Source: MGIIb-Q1 sp964342465
GTDB lineage: Archaea > Thermoplasmatota > Poseidoniia > Poseidoniales > Thalassarchaeaceae
DNA length: 64,000 bases
Assembly (NCBI GenBank): GCA_964342465.1
Contig: CAYFFQ010000001.1
Span: 62,001-126,000 of the forward strand
Direction of reading: 5' to 3'
Shown here: in pieces, positions 38,449 to 46,590 of the stretch
Numbering within the stretch: the first letter of the stretch is position 1
Layout of the letters: each line of letters starts with the position of its first letter
Made by a program: the position numbers and the translations under genes
The notes under the pieces: model-generated
Told to the model about the DNA's origin: nothing
Database searches by the model: none
Seen by the model: the letters and a program-made list of their open reading frames with translations, nothing else

Positions 38449-40140
38449 TCATTCATCCTCTGAATCAATCGGCGGGCCAAGTATTCCTTCAGGCATTTCC
38501 AACATTTCATCATCGAATGACTCTAGAAACTCGTCGACATCGATAACTCCGTCTTCATTGAGGTCAATCTCATGAAACAGGTTTCTCAGGTGGAACCTCC
38601 CGAGATGAGGGGCTACGATGCGCATGGCGTGGATGAACTCATTGAGGGTCAGGTGGTCAGGGTGGGCCTTGTCGCAACAGGCGTGAAAGACCAGCCATCT
38701 CTTCTCCTTCTCGTGAATGTCGCGGTTGGTGAACTCGGTCCGAACAGTTCTCCAAGGTGTGAGGGTAGGGTGGGCGTGACTCTTGCCGTATGCGAGGTAG
38801 GTCAATACTCCGAGCAGAGCGCATGAGAGAGCTCCGAGCAGAGCCATGGAACCCATCAGATAGACGAGGGTGACCCCCGCGACTATCCCCCACAGTTGAA
38901 TGACAGGGAAGAGTGGGGAGTGGTAGGTGGGGTTGTAGAATGTGTGCGATTCGGAGGCGCGGCGAAGAACTATCACACACGAATTGATGATGAGAAATAC
39001 CATGATCTGAAAGCCGGAAGCGAGTTTCGCCACTTCATGAACAGGCAGGGTGATGATTGCAATCCCCATGGTGATACCGGTTCCTATAATCGTCCAATGT
39101 GGTGTCTCAAAGCGCCCGTTCACGTCTTCCAATGCTTCGGGGAGGAGATTGTCTCTCGCCATCGCAAAGGGGTATCTCGAAGCCGCCATTATTCCAGCGA
39201 GTGACATAGATGTCATGGTGAGAATGGCTAGGGCGGCGGCCATCACCCCGATGATGGCTCCGCCCACCTCGTTGGCGAAGACAAAGATGGGGTCCTCACG
39301 TGGTTCACCATGTTGGAGATATTGGGTTGGTTCCACGGCGGCCATCATAATGTAAGCGACACCGGCGTAGAGGAGTGTGCTGATGAGCAGAGAGAATAGG
39401 ATGCCTCGAGGCAGATTCCTACCAGGTGACTTGACCTCCTCGGCTATGGCTGCTATCTTCGTCACCCCTGCATACGAAACAAAGACAAGGGCGGCGGTGG
39501 AGGCGATGGAGGTGATGCCGTCGCCGAAGGCCCCTGAAGAAATTGGGCGGCTCCAGTCTGGGGATGCAGTCAAGGCGGCGGAGATTGAGAGGGCGATGAG
39601 GAAGAGAACTGAAACCAACACGATGGGGGTCTGTACGGCCTTTATCTTCTCCACACCGAGGATGTTGATGACGACGATTGCCGCGAGAAGCACCAGGGCT
39701 GCCTTATCAACGTCGATGGATATTCCGAGGAGTGGTTCCACCACCCAGAGATAGGCTGAGAAGCCGATTAGGGCGAATGCGGCTTTGAGCAGGAATGAAG
39801 CCCACAGCCCGAGCCCGGTTATCGTTCCCATCAATGGCCCGTAAGTCCTCTCGATATAGACATAGGAACCTCCGGATGTGGGCATCGCCGTGGCCAATTC
39901 TGATTGTGAAAGTGCGCCGGGAAGAACCACCGTCGCAGCGACGACATAGGCGAGCCAGATACCAGCTCCACCGAGGCCGAGGTAGGCGAGAGCAGGTAAT
40001 ACGAACAATCCTGAGCCGAGCATCGCTGAGAGAGAGATGATGACCACGGAAACAACACCCAGTTTCCTCTCAAGGGTGTCGCTGACCATCCGAATCGGCT
40101 GATAGACGAAGTCGATTACTGAGGCGGGTGACTTCGTCAT
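38449..40140 (-). CDS. APC-superfamily amino acid permease with C-terminal EF-hand pair
   Basis: 563 aa. The first ~450 residues are a typical APC transporter of about twelve helices: LGVVSVVIISLSAMLGSGLF is helix 1 with the unwound GSG binding motif, and FVSYAGVTKIAAIAEEVKSP is helix 6 and the following loop. After the last helix a cytosolic tail contains a degenerate EF-hand-like helix-loop-helix (~490-515) and then a canonical Ca-binding loop DLNEDGVIDVDE (~531-542), with acidic or Asn residues at positions 1, 3, 5, 9 and 12. EF-hands fused to an archaeal permease are unusual and suggest calcium control of transport. The acidic end is EMPEGILGPPIDSEDE. Confidence 0.92.
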   Translation of the reverse strand: MTKSPASVIDFVYQPIRMVSDTLERKLGVVSVVIISLSAMLGSGLFVLPALAYLGLGGAGIWLAYVVAATVVLPGALSQSELATAMPTSGGSYVYIERTYGPLMGTITGLGLWASFLLKAAFALIGFSAYLWVVEPLLGISIDVDKAALVLLAAIVVINILGVEKIKAVQTPIVLVSVLFLIALSISAALTASPDWSRPISSGAFGDGITSIASTAALVFVSYAGVTKIAAIAEEVKSPGRNLPRGILFSLLISTLLYAGVAYIMMAAVEPTQYLQHGEPREDPIFVFANEVGGAIIGVMAAALAILTMTSMSLAGIMAASRYPFAMARDNLLPEALEDVNGRFETPHWTIIGTGITMGIAIITLPVHEVAKLASGFQIMVFLIINSCVIVLRRASESHTFYNPTYHSPLFPVIQLWGIVAGVTLVYLMGSMALLGALSCALLGVLTYLAYGKSHAHPTLTPWRTVRTEFTNRDIHEKEKRWLVFHACCDKAHPDHLTLNEFIHAMRIVAPHLGRFHLRNLFHEIDLNEDGVIDVDEFLESFDDEMLEMPEGILGPPIDSEDE

Positions 40141-40230
40141 CGCTTTCAGCGAGATACATTCTCCTTTAGAGGGTGTGCCTCATCTTTGCCCCCCATAACC
40201 TCAGTTGAGCCCACCCTGATTATCGCCTGA

Positions 40231-40430
40231 CTGCCTTTTTGCCCGAGCGTCCGCCTACCTTGTGGCGGTGATTGTTGGCTTGGCCCTTTAGCCTGAGCGC
40301 CAGCCTATCTTGTGGCGGCGATTTTTGGCGTGGCCTTTTTGCCCGCTCTCACTTCTGCTCTAAGACGGTGACTTTTCGGATGGCCTTTTGGCCCGCTGCT
40401 CTCGCCTGTGATGAGGCGATGTAAGAAATT
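40231..40430. repeat. 50-bp degenerate tandem array downstream of the RidA gene
   Basis: TGCC/TGGCC followed by a T-tract and GCC(C/T) recurs at about 40231, 40281, 40331 and 40381, with TTGTGGCGG at 40260 and 40310: period exactly 50 bp, about four diverged units. The array occupies most of the 305-bp gap (40141-40445) between the RidA stop and the permease start. The T-tracts could act as archaeal terminators in one orientation. No gene is visible. Confidence 0.8.
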
Positions 40431-40445
40431 GCGCCCAGTTCAGAT

Positions 40446-40865
40446 TCATATTTTTGCAATGACCTTCATTTCGACAGCGATGGGGGTGGGTAAGGCGGTG
40501 ATGGCGACGGTGGTACGCGCCGCCATGATTTCGGAGAAATACTCTCCGTATACCTCATTGTAGCCGGTGAAATCCCGTTCCATGTCAACGAGGAATGAGA
40601 GACAATCAACTACATTATCCAGAGAGGTACCTGCATCCTCGAGAATCGCTCTTATGTTTTCTATGACTTGTCGCGTCTGGGCGCGAATGTCGTACTCCTG
40701 TGGGTTTCCCAACTCGTCACAGATGGCCCCGCCGACGATTTCGTTATTCTTCGGGTGGCGTGGCCCGATACCCGAGACAAAGAGGAGGCCTCCAACCCGG
40801 TGGGCGTGTGGATAGGAACCTACCGCGAATGGGGCGTTTGCTGATTCGAAGGGGCCGTCACTCAT
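40446..40865 (-). CDS. RidA/YjgF-family deaminase, candidate 2-aminomuconate deaminase
   Basis: 139 aa with the RidA fold: FAVGSYPHAHRVGGLLFVSGIGPRHP, then QTRQVIENIRAILEDAGTSLDNVV and the C-terminal ARTTVAITALPTPIAVEMKVIA. The segment GIGPRHPKNNEIVGG with a long insertion resembles 2-aminomuconate deaminase (AmnD type) rather than generic enamine deaminases. Its start overlaps the stop of the preceding dioxygenase subunit gene by 4 bp, so translation is probably coupled. In the known pathway this enzyme converts 2-aminomuconate to 4-oxalocrotonate and ammonia, matching its neighbours. Confidence 0.85.
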   Translation of the reverse strand: MSDGPFESANAPFAVGSYPHAHRVGGLLFVSGIGPRHPKNNEIVGGAICDELGNPQEYDIRAQTRQVIENIRAILEDAGTSLDNVVDCLSFLVDMERDFTGYNEVYGEYFSEIMAARTTVAITALPTPIAVEMKVIAKI

Positions 40866-41839
40866 TCCAGCATCCCCTTGTCGAGGACATTTCTGTCGCC
40901 GCGATAGACATCGATGTCATCTTCGTCGAACTCCTTATCGCCGATGGACTCTGAGGTTGGTGTCAGTTGGATTACCGCACCACCGCTGCCGTGAAGCGGG
41001 GCGTAGGCGAGGATTTCGCCGCGGTAATTGTTGGTTTGACCCATCGTCGCAGCCATCCACCAGACCGGTTTGTAGGCGACGACCTTCTGAACTCTGATTT
41101 GGCTGTGAATTTCGCGGCTCAATTGGCTCAGGTCTTCCAATCTCCCAGCGCCGAAGAACTGCATTATCTTCTGGTTCCACTCCTCATCCTTGGCGCTGTG
41201 GATGCGGTCGTCCTCCGGCTTGATGTGCTCAGTGAACATGCGATTGGATAAACTGGCGACGACCACGACTACGGCTTTCTTCCCCTGCTCTTCCAAGGTG
41301 TCGCGTGCCGCTTTACCAAGAACGATTGACTCAGCTCTGTTGGCATAGACATTGGATGAAACGATGCAAGCGGGCAGTCGGTTGTCTGGATTGAGCAGAC
41401 TCAATGCCACGACTGAGCCGGTATCTATCGGGAAACCATCGTATGCGATAGTGCGTGAGTGCAGCCCACGCTTGCCGCAGTTGCTGTGATAACCGTGCGC
41501 AAAATCAGTATCCATGCGGAATTTGTAGGGCATGCTACCGAGGAAATGGAAGTCGTCATCGACATGCACCCATTCCGGTTCGGGATGGGTCTGTATCTGA
41601 TGCCCGATGATGCTCGACCATGTCGTTGAGTAGACGAGTATGATGTCGGCATCACTCTCTTCAATTCTCTGGCGCGCCCTCTCAAATGCGGAGCGAAGGT
41701 TGGCATAACCCTCGTTCAGGTCAGCAGCGAGAAGGGGGTGTGGATGGGGCGGCACATAGAGGCCGAAGCAAATCGGAGAATCACTGACTTGTTCGTCGCT
41801 CAGAGAACCACCTCTCTCGTCCGCGGGTTGGGGTCCCAA
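40862..41839 (-). CDS. LigB-superfamily protein, candidate alpha (non-catalytic) subunit of 2-aminophenol 1,6-dioxygenase
   Basis: 325 aa; the start overlaps the end of the catalytic subunit gene by 40 bp and no other start is available. The fold follows LigB (YVPPHPHPLLAADLNEGY; ADIILVYSTTWSSIIGHQ; DTGSVVALSLLNPDN). Where catalytic members have a metal-binding His in TPHW, this protein has STTW, and the downstream His/Glu ligands are also not conserved. This is the pattern of AmnA-type partner subunits. It is expected to form a heterotetramer with the product of the neighbouring gene. Confidence 0.82.
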   Translation of the reverse strand: MGPQPADERGGSLSDEQVSDSPICFGLYVPPHPHPLLAADLNEGYANLRSAFERARQRIEESDADIILVYSTTWSSIIGHQIQTHPEPEWVHVDDDFHFLGSMPYKFRMDTDFAHGYHSNCGKRGLHSRTIAYDGFPIDTGSVVALSLLNPDNRLPACIVSSNVYANRAESIVLGKAARDTLEEQGKKAVVVVVASLSNRMFTEHIKPEDDRIHSAKDEEWNQKIMQFFGAGRLEDLSQLSREIHSQIRVQKVVAYKPVWWMAATMGQTNNYRGEILAYAPLHGSGGAVIQLTPTSESIGDKEFDEDDIDVYRGDRNVLDKGMLE

Positions 41840-42699
41840 GCCGCCACCACATTACCGGTGCCGATGACTGACTGGTAGCCGTATATCTCAGCAGGATAGT
41901 CGGGCATTCCCATCGCTTCCATCATCCAACTCAACGAGCCTGAATCGGTTTCAGCGATGGTCTGTTCGGTGAATTCAGGCATCAGGTCAACAACTTCCTG
42001 CATCTTTCCCTCTCGCATCAACTGGATGAGTTTCATATCCCAAACATAGTTGCTGTGGTTGTAGATGTGCTGTTTGGACATATCTTCTGGAAGAGGAGGT
42101 TCGGTGGTGAAATGGCGATGTGAGAGTGAGTGGCTGGAGACCAGCACCACCCTCTTGTCACTGGCGAGAATTGCCTTGCGGCACGCTCTCCCGAGCGCCC
42201 GCGCCTGCTGGTTCATCACTTCCACCGAGTAGTAGTGCCGATTTCGATTGGAGGAAATCGGCACCACAGGTTTGTCCCACTCAGGATTGAGCATGTGGGC
42301 GGAGACTATTGTGCCATAATCAATTCTGAAATCAGGATTCTCCATCATCATGGTGATGATTCCCGCCTCAGCGGCAGCATCATGCATCGCTCTAGAAAGG
42401 TCCATGTCCACCTCGATGTCATAGTTGAACCTGAACAGGTTGGGGAAGATGGGGTCGACCGATTTGGACTTGAAATGGGGAAGGCCGAGAAAATGTGTGC
42501 CGACATAGGTCTGCCAGTGTGGAGTGAAGACGACGATTACATCGTAATCGAGATTCTTCAGTTTGCGCGCCAACTTCCCATAACCCCACCGAAGGGTTTC
42601 CCAGCCACCCTCTGACTCAGGTTCGTTCTGTGGGGGATTATCTGCGTAGACCATGTGTGGCGGGTGTGGTGCGATACAACCTGCGACTATCTCTCCCAT
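41800..42699 (-). CDS. Extradiol ring-cleavage dioxygenase, candidate beta (catalytic) subunit of 2-aminophenol 1,6-dioxygenase
   Basis: The frame extends upstream through the 21-bp repeats, but the family start is MGEIVAGCIAPHPPHMVYAD at 42699 with GGTGAT before it, giving 299 aa. LigB-class Fe(II) ligands are present: the His of APHPPH, the His of VVFTPHWQTY and a Glu in FTEQTIAETDSG. Long stretches (ENPP-like ADNPPQNEP, VDPIFPNLFRFNYDI, DYGTI, PPEDMSK-like PLPEDMSKQH) closely follow the AmnB family as I remember it. It would open 2-aminophenol or a related o-aminophenolic ring to 2-aminomuconate 6-semialdehyde using O2. First gene of a probable three-gene operon. Confidence 0.87.
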   Translation of the reverse strand: MGEIVAGCIAPHPPHMVYADNPPQNEPESEGGWETLRWGYGKLARKLKNLDYDVIVVFTPHWQTYVGTHFLGLPHFKSKSVDPIFPNLFRFNYDIEVDMDLSRAMHDAAAEAGIITMMMENPDFRIDYGTIVSAHMLNPEWDKPVVPISSNRNRHYYSVEVMNQQARALGRACRKAILASDKRVVLVSSHSLSHRHFTTEPPLPEDMSKQHIYNHSNYVWDMKLIQLMREGKMQEVVDLMPEFTEQTIAETDSGSLSWMMEAMGMPDYPAEIYGYQSVIGTGNVVAAWDPNPRTREVVL

Positions 42700-42822
42700 G
42701 TTATCACCGTTGCACGGGGGGAACCTGTTCATCATTGTTAGCATCAGTGAGAAGGGTGATAGGCGGAGCCTCGCTGAGCAGAGCCGATGCCTCAGAGTGG
42801 GGATTTGCAAGTCGAATCCACG

Positions 42823-42948
42823 ATGCAACCCACGGAATCCGCAATCCGACCCACGAAATCCGTAATGCAACCCACGGAATCCACAATGCAACCTACGGAA
42901 TCCGTAACGCAACCCACGAAATCCGCAATGCGACTCTCGGATTCCAAG
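42823..42948. repeat. Six 21-bp iterons in the divergent promoter region of the dioxygenase operon
   Basis: Six units of exactly 21 bp starting ATGCAACCCACGGAATCCGC, with substitutions at a few positions, run without spacing. The last unit overlaps the ATG and first six codons (MRLSDSK) of the rightward membrane gene. Two helical turns per unit makes a phased protein-binding array possible. The array reads through on both strands (MQPTES.. rightward, HCGFRGL.. leftward), which inflates both neighbouring frames. Confidence 0.88.
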
Positions 42949-43401
42949 CGAGGCGAGGATGAAATCTGGCAGTTTGCTTGGCAGGTCTGGCAGCCGGCGG
43001 TAGCAGGAATGGTCGCTGCGGTCATCAGCAGATTGACATGGTCGCAGAGCGTCGCCACTCTGACAGGTTTTGATTCCGAGTGGTGGTTGGCGAATGGTGA
43101 CTTGCTTTTCAGCGGCGACTTGGTGATATTTCTATTCGCCATTCTGAGTATCTCCCGTTTTACCACATGGAAGCAGCGAGGCGAGTTCCTTATCGCGCTT
43201 ACCGCCACAATTTCCGTTGCACTTTCCGGCGTGGTGGGTGCGGGACTGTTGTGTTGGCCCCTTCTCCTGATAGTATGGCTACTCATCTCGGTGGTGTGGT
43301 CAAAATACCGACTCTCTCCTTGGAGAAACGGTGTGTGGGTCGGGTTAGGCTCAGCCGTCTCGCTCGTTCTGTGGGGTGTGGTTTCCTACCTCGCCCTGTG
43401 A
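42928..43401 (+). CDS. Small polytopic membrane protein, unknown function
   Basis: No family recognised. The frame is open from 42787, but the first 47 residues are only translated 21-bp repeats, so the ATG at 42928 (MRLSDSKRGEDEIWQF) is preferred, giving 157 aa. Four hydrophobic segments follow (VAGMVAAVI; LVIFLFAILSISRF; FLIALTATISVALSGVVGAGLLC with LLLIVWLLISVVW; GLGSAVSLVLWGVVSYLAL). It is divergent from the dioxygenase operon and convergent with the PAP2 gene (19 bp between stops). Confidence 0.6.
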   Translation: MRLSDSKRGEDEIWQFAWQVWQPAVAGMVAAVISRLTWSQSVATLTGFDSEWWLANGDLLFSGDLVIFLFAILSISRFTTWKQRGEFLIALTATISVALSGVVGAGLLCWPLLLIVWLLISVVWSKYRLSPWRNGVWVGLGSAVSLVLWGVVSYLAL

Positions 43402-43420
43402 GTGGACAGTTGTGAGTGAG

Positions 43421-44926
43421 TCATTCCGATTCGGAACTATGTGGTGAGCCGTCGTTCGGCCAAGTGTGTGACGGTGCGGAGGTGAGCCAGTGGACTCCAT
43501 TCTGTTTCATTCTCCATAGGCGGTGCAAAACCCATGCGGTAATCCACAGTGAAGGAATGGATAGAAGGTATGCCTTGGTCAAATACGCTTCTGATTGATG
43601 ATAATCATTGATGACCTGAACTTCCATCGGTGAATCCGCTCCCGCGTCATGATGCATAAAGACGAGATGCCAGACTTTTGGGTTGGACACAGTTATTTTC
43701 GCCGTGTTCCCTGGAGATATATTGAATACTGCATCGTCCATTCGAGAGGCTCCATATTCAAGATATTTGATTGCAAATTGACTTTGTTTCAATTGCTCCC
43801 AGTCAACAGTTCCGTCGGTCATGTATTGGACTGAGTATTCGGAATCGATAACAACCACGGCGAGGTTGTGATAATCATCCATGTTGGTCACATAGACATC
43901 GACCGTTTCATAGTAGTCGATTTGTTGGATGATTTCCATATCTGTCTCGCCACTCCCTATACGATATGATGGCTGGTCGGCGTGCAAGTCCCGATGCAGA
44001 AGTGGAACGCTCATCAGAACCAGTGCCAAAGCGATTGTGATACCACCTTCGACCAGCAGGTGCGCCCTCAAACGGCGAGGGGATATTCCCTTGAAGAGGC
44101 CACCATAGTCGTTTCTTAGCCGAGGTTGAATTTGGTGAATGAACAGAGCTCCGATTGTTCCTACTATCATCCCGAGTGGAATGTCAACGAACCAGTGGAT
44201 GCCGAGATAGAGTATTGTGAACATGAAGAGAACCGTGTTGGCGAGAATGAAGAGGTGGTATCGATAGTGAGCCCAATCTTTCATCTTGATTCCGCGCTCC
44301 CGACAATGCATCCAGTTCAACAGCAGAATCCCGAAGGGGATGGCAATATGAAGTGAAGGAACCGCATTGTCTAACGGGTCGTGGCTGACGTAGAAGGTGG
44401 TGTAGAATCCATCGTGGTAGAGCAGAGCCTTCATCCCAGGAATCCATGAAGAGGTCACTTCGACATTGAAAAAGAGATAGTATGGCACTGCGATGGCATA
44501 AATCAAGAGGTAATTCAGGGTCACCTTGTCGGTCATGTCGCGCTCACCGGTATAGGCGTAATAGACGGTGGTCACATAGATGAGAAAGAGGTAGATGAAC
44601 AGATAATGGAAGTTGAGAAAGGCGGTCAGTGAAGCACTCTCAAATGTCTGTTGCACCCAAAGCGCGCTATCCCCCTCAATCGCATACACAAGGTCTGTCC
44701 ACTGTCCGGTGAACTGTTTGATTGGCTCATTCAAGTTGTCCGTGATGCGCTTCCACACGATGATGACGATGTACCCCATTATGTGAAGATAGAATCTCTG
44801 TTGGTGAATTAATTCCCCTACCTGTGAAAGTGGCGTTCGCATCTCTCTGTGGGAAAGGGTGAACAGCCAGCAGATGACCGGAGTGAGGATGAGGATGATC
44901 CCCATCATCATCCAATAAGGACTCAT
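43421..44926 (-). CDS. PAP2-superfamily membrane phosphatase/phosphotransferase (Aur1-like)
   Basis: 501 aa. The N-terminal ~290 residues contain about eight helices with the PAP2 catalytic motifs: NAVPSLHIAIPFG (PSxH) and YLGIHWFVDIPLGMIVG (GxHxxxD). The spacing and long N-terminal helices are like the inositol-phosphotransferase branch (PAP2_3/Aur1). A C-terminal extension of about 190 residues, likely outside the membrane (EIIQQIDYYETVDVYVTN...), precedes one more helix (AYLLSIPSLWITAWVLH). It probably dephosphorylates or transfers head groups of isoprenoid or archaeal lipids. The substrate is not deducible. Confidence 0.85.
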   Translation of the reverse strand: MSPYWMMMGIILILTPVICWLFTLSHREMRTPLSQVGELIHQQRFYLHIMGYIVIIVWKRITDNLNEPIKQFTGQWTDLVYAIEGDSALWVQQTFESASLTAFLNFHYLFIYLFLIYVTTVYYAYTGERDMTDKVTLNYLLIYAIAVPYYLFFNVEVTSSWIPGMKALLYHDGFYTTFYVSHDPLDNAVPSLHIAIPFGILLLNWMHCRERGIKMKDWAHYRYHLFILANTVLFMFTILYLGIHWFVDIPLGMIVGTIGALFIHQIQPRLRNDYGGLFKGISPRRLRAHLLVEGGITIALALVLMSVPLLHRDLHADQPSYRIGSGETDMEIIQQIDYYETVDVYVTNMDDYHNLAVVVIDSEYSVQYMTDGTVDWEQLKQSQFAIKYLEYGASRMDDAVFNISPGNTAKITVSNPKVWHLVFMHHDAGADSPMEVQVINDYHQSEAYLTKAYLLSIPSLWITAWVLHRLWRMKQNGVHWLTSAPSHTWPNDGSPHSSESE

Positions 44927-45047
44927 GAATCCGGCGGTTTGGCCGCTTGATTTGATGGTTCCCCTCTCAAGGTGGTGAAAAATGGGCCTGATTTGTTACC
45001 ATGAGGATAGAAACAGGACTTTTCTGAGTTTGGATTGGCCGGAGATT

Positions 45048-46571
45048 TCAGTCGTGTTTGAGGCAGATGTTGACAGCGTGTGAGTAGAAGGTGAGGCTCC
45101 ACTTTCCACCTTCACGACCCACCCCCGACTGCTTCACTCCACCGAAAGGGGCGCGCAGGTCGCGGTGCAACCAGGTGTTGACCCAGACCATCCCACTCTC
45201 GATTCTCTCAGCGATTCTTCGCCCCCTGTCGAGGTTTCCCGACCACACACTACCAGCAAGGCCATAGTCGGTCATGTTGGCGATTGAAATCGCCTCTTCA
45301 TCACTGCAGAATGGATGGATGGTCACAACCGGACCAAAGATTTCTTCAGTCGCACATCGCGAATCAGGAGAAAGTCCGGAGATGACGGTGGGGGTCAACC
45401 AGTTACCACCCTTGAACTGCTCAGAGATGCCTGTCGGGCTGGCCCCCCCGACGAGAATCCGCCCTCCTTCTTCTTCGGCGAGGGTGATGTATCCCTTCAC
45501 TTTGGTGAGATGGTCTGCGGAGATGAGGGCTCCGAGGTCAGTGTCAGGGTCGCTGGGGTCGCCGACCTTCAGGTCGCTTACTGCGACGAGGAATCTCTCC
45601 ACGAATTCATCATGGATACTCTCATCCACCAAGATTCGCGACCCGCAAAGACAAATCTGGCCCTGATTGAGAAATGCAGCTCTCACAACCCCTGGAATTG
45701 TCTTTTCAAGGTCTGCATCGGCGCAGATGATGGTAGCGTTCTTGCCACCGAGTTCCATACTGAGTTTCTTGAATCTTGATGACGATTCTCTGGCTACAGC
45801 AGCGCCAGTGGCCGTTCCGCCTGTGAATGATATGAGGTCTACGCCTTCGCTTTCGGTCAGAGCCGCCCCAACTTCGCCGCCATAGCCGTGAACGAGGTTG
45901 AAAACACCAGCCGGCAGTCCGACATCATCGATGATTTCGGCTAGAAGTGTGGCCGTCATCGGTGTCATTTCCGACGGTTTTGCCACCACCGTGTTGCCCA
46001 TCACCAATGCCGGCGCAACCTTCCATGAGAGGAGGTATAGAGGCAGATTCCACGGAGTGATAAGCCCTGCTACTCCAACCGGTTTGTGGATGACATGGTT
46101 GGTGGCGTCGGCCATCTCAAATGTCTCGGCCTCAAACTCTCTTGCCTCTTCTGCGAAAAAACGGAAATTGGCCACCGAGCGAGTGGCATCGACTGAGCGG
46201 GCGAGAGAAATCGGTTTTCCATTGTCGAGAGATTCGAGTTGAGCAATCTCTTCACTTCTCTCTACGAGAGCATCTGCTATCGTCTCAAGCCATTCACATC
46301 GCTCTTCGATAGTCAGCGCAGACCACTCGGGTAGCGCATCTCTCGCCGCCTTCACGGCGGCGGTGACATCATCCACTCCCGAGCGAGGTATCCTCGCGAT
46401 TCTCATTCCAGTGGACGGAGAGAGGTCATTGAGCCATTTTCCACCGACCGCTTCCTTGAATTCTCCGCCGATGTAATTGAACACGTCGATAACACCCTCC
46501 CCTTCACGGTCCAAGACACAACTTTTGCAACCGTGCTCGCAGCACTCGTCATCGGTTCCATTTTCCACCAT
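45048..46571 (-). CDS. Aldehyde dehydrogenase of the 2-aminomuconate/2-hydroxymuconate semialdehyde dehydrogenase type, with N-terminal Cys motif
   Basis: 507 aa NAD-dependent ALDH. The core has PWNLPLYLLSWKVAPALVMG, ISFTGGTATG, the catalytic glutamate in SMELGGKN and the nucleophile in NQGQICLCGSRILV. These segments resemble ALDH8A1/AmnC more than other ALDHs by my recollection, which fits the dioxygenase and deaminase genes nearby: the ring-cleavage product would be oxidised here to 2-aminomuconate. Unusually, residues ~8-20 read DECCEHGCKSCVLD, resembling the short 'oxidoreductase-like' domain (CCxxGCxxCVxD) found at the N-terminus of some redox enzymes. It starts 19 bp after the asparaginase II gene. 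Confidence 0.9.
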   Translation of the reverse strand: MVENGTDDECCEHGCKSCVLDREGEGVIDVFNYIGGEFKEAVGGKWLNDLSPSTGMRIARIPRSGVDDVTAAVKAARDALPEWSALTIEERCEWLETIADALVERSEEIAQLESLDNGKPISLARSVDATRSVANFRFFAEEAREFEAETFEMADATNHVIHKPVGVAGLITPWNLPLYLLSWKVAPALVMGNTVVAKPSEMTPMTATLLAEIIDDVGLPAGVFNLVHGYGGEVGAALTESEGVDLISFTGGTATGAAVARESSSRFKKLSMELGGKNATIICADADLEKTIPGVVRAAFLNQGQICLCGSRILVDESIHDEFVERFLVAVSDLKVGDPSDPDTDLGALISADHLTKVKGYITLAEEEGGRILVGGASPTGISEQFKGGNWLTPTVISGLSPDSRCATEEIFGPVVTIHPFCSDEEAISIANMTDYGLAGSVWSGNLDRGRRIAERIESGMVWVNTWLHRDLRAPFGGVKQSGVGREGGKWSLTFYSHAVNICLKHD

Positions 46572-46590
46572 CAGAACACCGTCTCAGAAC

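Noticed and set aside
42787..42927. N-terminal extension (MQPTES-type repeats) of the rightward membrane protein, and the matching leftward extension of the dioxygenase subunit
   Set aside because: Both are translations of the same 21-bp iterons; each gene has a better internal ATG (42928 and 42699) matching family starts or a Shine-Dalgarno.
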